A stretch of 5,662 nucleotides of DNA from JBFWIL01 sp050256015 (GTDB lineage Bacteria; Bacteroidota; Bacteroidia; Bacteroidales; Prolixibacteraceae): NCBI GenBank assembly GCA_050256015.1, contig JBFWIL010000172.1, forward strand, positions 1 to 5,662, in the 5' to 3' direction. Below, one piece after another: positions 1 to 5,116 of the stretch. Position 1 is the stretch's first letter. Every line of letters begins with the position of its first letter. A model generated the notes under the pieces. It worked only from the letters and a program-made list of their open reading frames with translations, searched no databases and was not told the origin of the DNA. The translations under genes and the position numbers were made by a program.

Positions 1-150
1 GTAGAACATTTTTTTAGGTATGCAAAGCTTTCCGCAAAGCATTGCATGCAGATAATCAAATATGTTGACTTGGATGCTGAAGGAATATGTCTGATTTTTG
101 TAGTTGGCGAGTTCCATGCCTTGGAAACTCAATTGAAAAGCATATGTTGA
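1..150 (+). CDS. Possible 3' end of an upstream gene, product unknown
   Basis: One frame is open from the first base of the window to a TGA at 148-150, giving 49 codons with no beginning in view. The end of the peptide has a short charged stretch (VDLDAEG), a hydrophobic strand (ICLIFVV) and then an amphipathic helix-like segment (HALETQLKSI). This is the strand-helix arrangement seen in small ferredoxin-like domains such as ACT or NikR C-terminal domains, but the resemblance is loose and I do not assign a family. Against coding: the stretch is more AT-rich than the genes that follow, and 49 open codons can occur by chance. If real, its stop lies 39 bases before the mutarotase start. Confidence 0.3.
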   Translation, partial: VEHFFRYAKLSAKHCMQIIKYVDLDAEGICLIFVVGEFHALETQLKSIC

Positions 151-163
151 TATGCAAATTTGC
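140..163. promoter_or_regulatory. Two overlapping inverted repeats before the sugar-oxidation cluster
   Basis: GCATAT-GTTG-ATATGC (140-155) is a perfect six-base inverted repeat with a four-base loop. It runs directly into the perfect ten-base palindrome GCAAATTTGC (154-163), sharing GC. Together they end 26 bases before the mutarotase start, where an operator or a leader hairpin would be expected. No good TAnnTTTG element was found beside them. That they are regulatory is inference from symmetry and position only. The first arm overlaps the stop codon of the possible upstream reading frame. Confidence 0.3.
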
Positions 164-189
164 GGAAGTTGAATTAAAAAGTAAACACT

Positions 190-609
190 ATGGAATTCAA
201 GAGATACTGTAAGACCTTATTGCTTGAAAACAAACCGGAACTGATTGAAGCATACAAAAAGGTGCATTCGCCAGGGGAAACCTGGCCGGAAATAGGCCGG
301 GGCATGAGGGAGGTCGGTATTCTGGATATGGAAATTTACATCTACGAAAACCGCTTGTTCATGATTATGGATACGGTGCCCGATTTTGATCATAAGCAAG
401 CGATGACCGAGCTGGCCGGAAAGCCGCGTCAGACCGAATGGGAGGCTTTTGTCTCCCGTTTTCAGCAAGCCGGTTCGGCTGCGGCAGCCGGGGAGAAATG
501 GCAGTTGATGGAACGCATTTATGAACTGGATCAGAAAGAAAGTTATCGGGCTGAAGCTGGTCAGAAGAAAGAGTTCCAGATGGATAAGATGAGCAAAAGA
601 CTGATTTGA
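190..609 (+). CDS. RhaM-family sugar mutarotase, L-fucose-like subgroup
   Basis: This 139-residue protein belongs to the L-rhamnose mutarotase (DUF718) family of small cytoplasmic ferredoxin-like enzymes that interconvert alpha and beta anomers of 6-deoxy sugars. The family pattern is clear: Tyr22 and His26 in AYKKVH, then WPE at 32-34, then MEIY (47-50) and NRLFMIM (54-60). A second block has EWEAF near residue 84 and GEKWQLMERIYEL at 101-113. The NRLFMIM and GEKW...MERI wording is what I associate with the L-fucose mutarotases found beside L-fucose dehydrogenase and fuconolactonase genes, rather than with E. coli RhaM; this is from memory of the family, not a search. Family members usually end near the MERI-x-EL motif, at about 105-115 residues. 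Here about 25 more charged residues follow, which is unusual. It is the first clear gene of the cluster and probably feeds the dehydrogenase downstream. Confidence 0.9.
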   Translation: MEFKRYCKTLLLENKPELIEAYKKVHSPGETWPEIGRGMREVGILDMEIYIYENRLFMIMDTVPDFDHKQAMTELAGKPRQTEWEAFVSRFQQAGSAAAAGEKWQLMERIYELDQKESYRAEAGQKKEFQMDKMSKRLI

Positions 610-640
610 TGTGAATGGATTTGTATTAAAATGTAAATGG

Positions 641-1681
641 ATGAACCCCAATGATATGAAAAAGGCAGAGCCTGTTTTTCCTCCAGTGATTTACGGAACT
701 TCCTATCTGGGTAATCTGTACCGTGAAATGCCTGAAACTGATAAGCTGGCTCTGATGCGGGAATGGTTCCGGGTGGAACAGGGCCAGGTCATGATTGACT
801 CGGCGGGGAAGTACGGTGCCGGTCTGGCTCTTGAAGTAATCGGGAAAGGTTTGGAGAGACTGGGCATTGACCCGGAGCAGATCACCATAAGCAATAAGCT
901 GGGCTGGTACCGGGTGCCGTTGTCCGGCATCGAGCCCACCTTTGAGCCCGGAGCCTGGGCCAACCTGAATTACGATGCCGTTCAGAGAATCAGCTACCGG
1001 GGAATACTGGAATGTTGGGAACAGGGTTGTGAACTGCTGGGGGCGAAGTACCGACCGGCCCTGGTGTCTGTACACGATCCGGATGAATACCTGGCGGCTG
1101 CCGAAGATGAAAAGGACAGGGAAAGACGGCTTCAGGACATTCTGGATGCTTACCGGGCCCTGTTTGAACTGAAAGAGAAGGGTGAGGTTCGGGCTGTAGG
1201 TATAGGCTCCAAAGATGCCAGGATCATTCGAGAACTATGCGCGCTTGTGGCGTTTGACTGGGTCATGATTGCCAATCAGTTTACTTTGTATCGTCATCCG
1301 GTCTCCATACTGGAGTTGATCAGCCGTTTGCACGATGAGGGCGTTCATATCATTAATTCGGGTATTTTCAATGCCGGTTTTTTGACGGGAGGAGCTTATT
1401 TTGATTACCGGCTGATGAATCCGGATAAGCCGGGTGACCGTTCTCTGTATGCCTGGCGGGAGAATTTTTTTGCTGTCTGTGAACAATACGGTGTTACTCC
1501 CGGCGATGCCTGTCTGAAATTTGCCCTGTCGGCTCCCCAGATCTCTTCTGTGGCCCTGAATCCCGGAAAACCTTTTCGGATGGCACACAACCGGAAGCTG
1601 ATAGAGGAACAGCTTAATCCTGATTTCTGGAAGGAAATGAAAAGGAAGGAAATTATTGATTCAAGATATCCGTATTTCTAA
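641..1681 (+). CDS. Aldo/keto reductase, probable L-fucose-type sugar dehydrogenase
   Basis: This is a cytoplasmic (beta/alpha)8-barrel aldo/keto reductase, 346 residues from the ATG chosen. It starts with the strand PPVIYGTSYLGNLY. The catalytic tetrad is visible: Asp53 and Tyr58 in DSAGKYG, Lys86 in ISNKLGW, and His145 in VSVHDPDEY. The barrel end has the usual cofactor-side segments VGIGSKD and INSGIFNAGFL. Related enzymes oxidise L-fucose or other aldoses at C1 to the 1,5-lactone with NAD(P)+. The neighbours support this: a mutarotase before it and a sugar lactonase 10 bases after it. Starts are uncertain. ATG 656 (341 residues, beginning MKKAEPVFPP) fits the family length just as well, and a GTG at 611, one base after the mutarotase stop, is also in frame. 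I prefer 641 because the sequence before it is AT-rich. Fucose against rhamnose, galactose or arabinose cannot be settled here. Confidence 0.88.
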   Translation: MNPNDMKKAEPVFPPVIYGTSYLGNLYREMPETDKLALMREWFRVEQGQVMIDSAGKYGAGLALEVIGKGLERLGIDPEQITISNKLGWYRVPLSGIEPTFEPGAWANLNYDAVQRISYRGILECWEQGCELLGAKYRPALVSVHDPDEYLAAAEDEKDRERRLQDILDAYRALFELKEKGEVRAVGIGSKDARIIRELCALVAFDWVMIANQFTLYRHPVSILELISRLHDEGVHIINSGIFNAGFLTGGAYFDYRLMNPDKPGDRSLYAWRENFFAVCEQYGVTPGDACLKFALSAPQISSVALNPGKPFRMAHNRKLIEEQLNPDFWKEMKRKEIIDSRYPYF

Positions 1682-1691
1682 TTATCTGATT

Positions 1692-2519
1692 ATGATTATT
1701 GATGCCCATCATCATTTCTGGAAGTATGATCCGCTTGCATTCGACTGGATAGGGGAGGATATGGTTTCCATCCGTAAGAACTTTCTTCCTGAAGAACTGA
1801 AAGAAACCATAACGGCTGCCGGCGTATCCGGCGTGGTATCTGTTCAGGCACGTCAGTGCCTGGAAGAAACCGACTGGTTGCTGGGAACGGCTGCCGCCCA
1901 CGATTTTATCCGTGGGGTGGTTGGCTGGCTTCCGCTGGCCGCTGAAAATATCGGGGATTTGCTTGCTAAATATGCGACCAATCCCTGGCTGAAAGGACTC
2001 CGTCATGTGGTACAGGACGAACCTGATCCGGAATTTATCCTGGGAGACATGTTTAACCGGGGAGTATCCCTGCTGGAGAAGTACGGATTGGTATACGATA
2101 TCCTGGTTTTTTCCCGTCAGCTTCCGGCCGCCGTCCGCTTTGCCGATCTGCATCCGGATCAGCCCATGGTACTGGATCATATAGCCAAACCCCTGATTAA
2201 GAGTGGAGAAATCTGCGGTTGGAGCCGTCAGCTCAGGGAACTGGCAAAACGTGAACAGGTTAGCTGTAAAATCAGCGGGATGGTGACCGAAGCCGATTTG
2301 AAGCACTGGACACCGGAACAGCTCAAGCCCTATTTGGAAATAGTGCTGGAAGCCTTCGGTCCGTCACGTCTGATGTTTGGATCGGACTGGCCGGTTTGTC
2401 TGACTGCAACGGATTACTGCGGATGGCTGGAAGTGGTTCGCAAAGCTCTTTCCAACCTGACCCCGGAGGAAAAGGAACAGATTTTTTCCGGGAATGCCCT
2501 TAGAATTTACCACCTGTAA
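1692..2519 (+). CDS. COG3618 amidohydrolase, probable L-fucono-1,5-lactonase
   Basis: This 275-residue cytoplasmic TIM-barrel hydrolase belongs to the amidohydrolase-2 family that includes L-fuconolactonases and related sugar lactonases. It begins MIIDAHHHFW, with the metal-site H-x-H at His6 and His8. Other family marks are KGLRHVVQDEPD (101-112), VLDHIAKP with His163, SCKISGM with Lys193, and the late-barrel aspartate Asp232 in MFGSDWPVC. The expected reaction is hydrolysis of the sugar 1,5-lactone made by the upstream dehydrogenase to the open aldonate. An upstream in-frame ATG at 1656 lies inside the preceding gene and would add 12 residues before the conserved strand. ATG 1692, 10 bases after the preceding stop, puts the DAHHHFW strand at the N-terminus as is usual. 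The sugar specificity is inferred from family and context. Confidence 0.88.
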   Translation: MIIDAHHHFWKYDPLAFDWIGEDMVSIRKNFLPEELKETITAAGVSGVVSVQARQCLEETDWLLGTAAAHDFIRGVVGWLPLAAENIGDLLAKYATNPWLKGLRHVVQDEPDPEFILGDMFNRGVSLLEKYGLVYDILVFSRQLPAAVRFADLHPDQPMVLDHIAKPLIKSGEICGWSRQLRELAKREQVSCKISGMVTEADLKHWTPEQLKPYLEIVLEAFGPSRLMFGSDWPVCLTATDYCGWLEVVRKALSNLTPEEKEQIFSGNALRIYHL

Positions 2520-2579
2520 TTGTTTTTTGCTGCAAAAGGAAATTACTTCCGTAGTCGGAATTGGGTGTTTTTTTGACGG

Positions 2580-2587
2580 TATCTTTG
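2580..2587 (+). promoter_or_regulatory. Candidate Bacteroidota promoter before the zinc dehydrogenase
   Basis: TATCTTTG matches the Bacteroidota sigma-ABfr -7 consensus TAnnTTTG exactly. It lies in the 145-base gap before the dehydrogenase, about 78 bases ahead of its ATG. No convincing TTTG was found 19-21 bases upstream; the nearest is TTGG at 2561-2564, with a 15-base spacer. The dehydrogenase could therefore have its own start of transcription, or be read through from the genes upstream. The assignment rests on the -7 match alone. Confidence 0.35.
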
Positions 2588-2604
2588 AAATAAGCACAGC
2601 ATGG

Positions 2605-2640
2605 CGGACCGGAAAGGGTGAGATTCCGGGTCGTTTCTTT
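2605..2640 (+). terminator. Bulged hairpin plus T-rich stretch: weak terminator or leader structure
   Basis: GACCGGAA (2607-2614) can pair with TTCCGGGTC (2624-2632) across a nine-base loop, with one bulged base. A T-rich but interrupted tail, GTTTCTTTT, follows. It could end or weaken transcription of the three upstream genes. Because it also lies downstream of the possible promoter at 2580, it could instead be a leader hairpin of the dehydrogenase transcript. The imperfect stem and broken T-run make it a weak candidate. Confidence 0.35.
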
Positions 2641-2664
2641 TGAATACAGATTAATGGTTGAAAA

Positions 2665-3687
2665 ATGAAAGCAATAGAAATAACCAGACCGGGTGAGATG
2701 AGAGTCGTGGAGCGTGAAAAACCGTGTCCCGGCAACGAAGAGATCCTTTTGAAAATCAACTATGTTGGTTTTTGCGGGTCGGACCTGAGTACCTATCTTG
2801 GTAAGAATCTTATGGCTGAATTTCCCCGGATTCCCGGTCATGAGATTTCGGCCGGGATTGTGGAAACAGGAGAAGGGGTGCCGGCATCATTTAGTCCCGG
2901 ACAACGGGTTACGGTGGTTCCGTATACCAACTGCGGACAGTGTACTTCCTGCCGGCAAAAACGCTTTAATGCATGCCGTTATAATCAGACGCTGGGGGTT
3001 CAGCGCGACGGGGCCATGGCAGAATACGTGGCAGTGCCCTGGCAAAAGGTTCTTCCGGACGAGGGGCTGGGCGCACTTAAACTGGCTCTGGTGGAACCGC
3101 TTACGGTTGGATTTCATGCCATCGACAATGCGCAGGTAACTGACCTGGATACGGTGATGGTTTTTGGCTGCGGTATGATTGGCAGCGGGGCCATTGTGCG
3201 GGCCAAACTGCGTGGTGCTACAGTGATCGCCGTAGATATTGACGACTCCAAGCTGGAGACGGCCCGGCTGCTTGGGGCTGCTTACCGTATCAACTCGAAG
3301 ACGCAAAATCTGCACGGGGAGTTGGAGCAGATTACCGGGGGAAACGGGCCCTCGGTCGTTATTGAGGCTGCCGGAAATCCGGTGACCTACCGTGCTGCCA
3401 TTGAAGAAGTGGCCTTTGCTGGCCGTGTGGTGTGTATCGGCTATGCGGGAAGTGATATTGCTTTTCCCACCAAGTTATGGGTACAAAAGGAAATGCAGAT
3501 CTTCGGTAGCCGCAATGCCAACCCTTCCGATTTTGAAGCTGTGATCAAATATCTGAAAAACAACATATTGAATGAAAAAATGCTGATCTCTCGAATTGTT
3601 GGTCCGGAAGAAGCAGCAGAAGCTATGCAAACCTGGGCAGAGAATCCCGGGAAGATTCTGAAAATCATTGTCCGGTTTTCGAGCTGA
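2665..3687 (+). CDS. Zinc-dependent medium-chain dehydrogenase (L-galactonate/sorbitol type)
   Basis: This 340-residue cytoplasmic enzyme is of usual family length. It has an N-terminal GroES-like catalytic domain and a C-terminal Rossmann domain. Catalytic-zinc ligands are Cys37 (GFCGSD), His59-Glu60 (PGHE) and Glu144 (LVEPL). The structural-zinc cysteines are complete at 90, 93, 96 and 104. The cofactor loop is GCGMIG (168-173), and Asp191 at the end of the second Rossmann strand points to NAD+ rather than NADP+. Segments such as PRIPGHE, VVPY-x2-C-x2-C, GVQRDG and FGSRNA-x-P-x-DF resemble, from memory, E. coli LgoD (L-galactonate 5-dehydrogenase) and RspB. L-fuconate is 6-deoxy-L-galactonate, so oxidation of the aldonate or of a later keto-acid is plausible, but the substrate is inferred. 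It lies 145 bases after the lactonase and may be in the same unit or have its own promoter. No frame breaks or missing ligands. Confidence 0.88.
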   Translation: MKAIEITRPGEMRVVEREKPCPGNEEILLKINYVGFCGSDLSTYLGKNLMAEFPRIPGHEISAGIVETGEGVPASFSPGQRVTVVPYTNCGQCTSCRQKRFNACRYNQTLGVQRDGAMAEYVAVPWQKVLPDEGLGALKLALVEPLTVGFHAIDNAQVTDLDTVMVFGCGMIGSGAIVRAKLRGATVIAVDIDDSKLETARLLGAAYRINSKTQNLHGELEQITGGNGPSVVIEAAGNPVTYRAAIEEVAFAGRVVCIGYAGSDIAFPTKLWVQKEMQIFGSRNANPSDFEAVIKYLKNNILNEKMLISRIVGPEEAAEAMQTWAENPGKILKIIVRFSS

Positions 3688-3692
3688 GTTTG

Positions 3693-3700
3693 TATGTTTG
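3693..3700 (+). promoter_or_regulatory. Candidate promoter before the broken family-28 gene
   Basis: TATGTTTG is an exact TAnnTTTG match, starting six bases after the dehydrogenase stop. A TTG at 3668-3670 lies 22 bases upstream, slightly long for the -33 element. It would give a leader of roughly 135 bases before the ATG of the glycoside hydrolase remnant. No good intrinsic terminator for the dehydrogenase was seen in 3688-3841, so the remnant may also be reached by read-through. Confidence 0.35.
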
Positions 3701-3841
3701 CAGACAGCTCCCGGAACGAAAATCGTACTTGGTTAATTTGGAAACCTTATTAAATTATAAACATATCAACAGATCATTAACTCACACACTAGCATGATTA
3801 TTTGCGAATGGTAAGTTCCATATGACCATTAAAAAATACAG

Positions 3842-4711
3842 ATGAAAAAATCGAAATACGGTAGTATCATTTTTTTCTGTCCGTTTTCATGTATGTCTCC
3901 CCTGGAATTCAGGGTTATGCCCAGAACAAGGTCCATATTCCTGCTATCGAAGAGGTAGGAGCATTGGTTATGACTGAAGAGATAGTTCCGGTAAAAGCTC
4001 CTTTTGCCATGCCAGAATTTAAAAAGCCGGTTTTCCCTGACGATACGCTTTGCATTACGGAAACGGGAGCCAGGGGAAGGTGTGTTATCAACCAAAGCAA
4101 TTCAGCAGGCCGTTGATAAGCTAAACAGGAAAGGCGGTGGAACCGTGTTATTCCCAGGGGCAATTGGATAACCGGCCGTATAAGCTTGAAAAGTCGCGTG
4201 AATCTTCACCTGGACGAAGGGGCTGAACTGTGGGGATGATTGTTTCACCATTAAGTCCGGGCGGGGTGAAGATGGTATGCGGGTAAACAGGTCCACGGAA
4301 AATGTAGTGATCCGGTACTGCCTGGCCCGTCAGGTTAACCGGTTAACTCCACACTACTGTAAAATTTATGCACGGGATTTGATCATTGAAAATTCTTCCC
4401 GGTTTATTAAAGTGGTGTCCATCCCGGAATCGCCGCTGAATGATTTTTTGATTGAGAATGCGGAGGTGAACTGCAAAGAGCTGATACGGTTGCATGATGC
4501 GGTCGGGGTAACTCTTCGAAACATCAATGTGAACAGTGAGGATGGACTCATTGGTCTGCTGGACAGTCGCTATGTGTTGTTTGACCGGGTGAATTTTGAG
4601 ACAGAAGTACCTTTGCAAACGAAAGTAAAAGGAAACCTGTGCGGGGATATTCGATTTAAAGACTGCAGTCCGGAAAAGCCGGAGGGTTGGCCTGGACCTT
4701 GTATTAATTAA
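3842..4711 (+). pseudogene. Decayed secreted family-28 glycoside hydrolase (polygalacturonase type)
   Basis: Family-28 enzymes cut polygalacturonan or rhamnogalacturonan in a right-handed beta-helix; this copy is broken. ATG 3842 opens a signal peptide (MKKSKYGSIIFF) that needs one missing T in the T7 run at 3870-3876 to continue as LSVFMYVSPGIQGYAQ. The next frame carries KAPFAMPEFKKPVFPDD and an ITETGA segment. A net loss of two bases near G4 at 4073-4076 leads to STKAIQQAVDKLN and GGGTVLFPG. One more lost base near G4 at 4157-4160 leads to NWITGRISL and LHLDEGAELWG. Near 4232-4236 the text jumps to DDCFTIKSGRGEDG, so the middle with the NTD motif is gone. Near 4331-4347 CLARQ jumps to VNRLTPHY, losing the GHG and RIK motifs. 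The C-terminal beta-helix is then intact to TAA 4709-4711. With catalytic motifs missing it cannot be a working enzyme. The family call is confident; exact junctions need a homologue alignment. Confidence 0.85.
4334..4347. repeat. 14-base perfect palindrome at an apparent deletion junction
   Basis: GTTAACCGGTTAAC reads the same on both strands and contains two copies of GGTTAA eight bases apart (4333-4338 and 4341-4346). It lies exactly where the family-28 remnant skips from CLARQ to VNRLTPHY. Short direct repeats or palindromes are common at deletion endpoints, so it may mark how the block was lost. It could also be a coincidence of coding sequence. Confidence 0.6.
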
Positions 4712-4773
4712 GGCAATTTTATTCTGGTTTACTCAGTATTTTCCGGTTCCTGCCGGCAAGAGACCTTAGCATT

Positions 4774-4821
4774 ACAGCAGATTAACCTAAGCAAAGTCCG
4801 GTTTATCTGCTGTGTTTTTTT
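4774..4821 (+). terminator. Strong intrinsic terminator after the family-28 remnant
   Basis: ACAGCAGAT (4774-4782) pairs perfectly with ATCTGCTGT (4805-4813). After one T-T mismatch, AACC (4784-4787) pairs with GGTT (4800-4803), closing a 12-base loop. One G then leads into seven Ts (4815-4821), with another T5 a few bases later. Stem and T-tract fit a rho-independent terminator reading on the + strand. It sits 62 bases after the stop of the remnant gene and separates that unit from the rhamnosidase. Confidence 0.85.
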
Positions 4822-4923
4822 CTGCTTTTTGTCTGATGGTTTTTTACGGTCATTTTGTTTTCTTCTGTCTTTCTTGCTGTCCGGGAACAACACTTCCTAA
4901 GATAATCTTGTACAGGAAGAATC

Positions 4924-4943
4924 TTGTGAAAACGTTTTCACAA
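4924..4943. promoter_or_regulatory. 20-base perfect palindrome, LacI/GalR/CcpA-type operator candidate
   Basis: TTGTGAAAACGTTTTCACAA is a perfect 20-base palindrome with a central CG, the design of LacI-family operators; the core TGAAAACGTTTTCA is like a CcpA cre site. It lies 173 bases before the preferred rhamnosidase ATG, in DNA with no credible gene. Two imperfect -7 elements flank it: TAATCTTG at 4903-4910, which would place the operator just past a start site, and TATATTGG at 4959-4966, which would place it over the -33 region. Either position suits a repressor. No regulator gene is in the window, and a LacI-family protein as the binder is inference. Confidence 0.75.
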
Positions 4944-5116
4944 ATCCCAACTTCTTGTTATATTGGCAGGCTCGAAGAACGACCTGAAAGAGATCGTGCA
5001 TTGTCCCGGGAGGAGATGGGCTGGTTTCTATTTACGAGGTCGTGTTAAGTTTTAAACGAATAAAACGAGCCGGATACGAGAAATTGTAATCAATGTCTTA
5101 TGAAATATACATACCT

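Larger units (their letters stand above)
4712..5116. other. 405-base intergenic region between the remnant and the rhamnosidase
   Basis: Apart from the terminator (4774-4821) and the operator-like palindrome (4924-4943), nothing gene-like is supported. The single open frame at 4812-5048 starts inside the terminator, runs through the palindrome and has no recognisable protein features. The part 5045-5092 is AT-rich, as expected directly ahead of a Bacteroidota translation start. A 20-base stretch at 4867-4886 nearly repeats part of the rhamnosidase signal-peptide coding sequence (5156-5174). Confidence 0.7.

Noticed and set aside
217..651. 144-codon open frame on the - strand
   Set aside because: It is antisense to the mutarotase, whose family motifs are clear on the + strand.
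1653..2306. 217-codon open frame on the - strand
   Set aside because: It lies antisense to the well-supported lactonase gene and its translation has no recognisable motifs.
3681..3710. GAGCTG...CAGCTC inverted repeat as a terminator of the dehydrogenase
   Set aside because: The stem is only six bases with an 18-base loop, and no T-run follows.
3807..3830. AATGGT...ACCATT inverted repeat before the family-28 remnant
   Set aside because: Six-base arms with a 12-base loop in AT-rich DNA are weak; the following A-run does not make a + strand terminator.
3889..4116. 75-codon open frame as an intact small protein
   Set aside because: Its start lies within the signal peptide and its end is a frameshifted part of the same family-28 remnant; the last residues are out of frame.
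3870..4160. Frame breaks as pure sequencing errors in homopolymers
   Set aside because: Cannot be ruled out for the three small shifts, but the two larger missing blocks show true gene decay, and other T7 runs in intact genes (for example near 1466) keep their frame.
4277..4711. 144-codon open frame as an intact small protein
   Set aside because: It starts inside the GEDGMRVN segment of a family-28 hydrolase and is the remaining C-terminal beta-helix of the broken gene, not an independent gene.
4812..5048. 78-codon open frame on the + strand
   Set aside because: It starts inside the terminator stem, runs through the operator-like palindrome and shows no protein family features.
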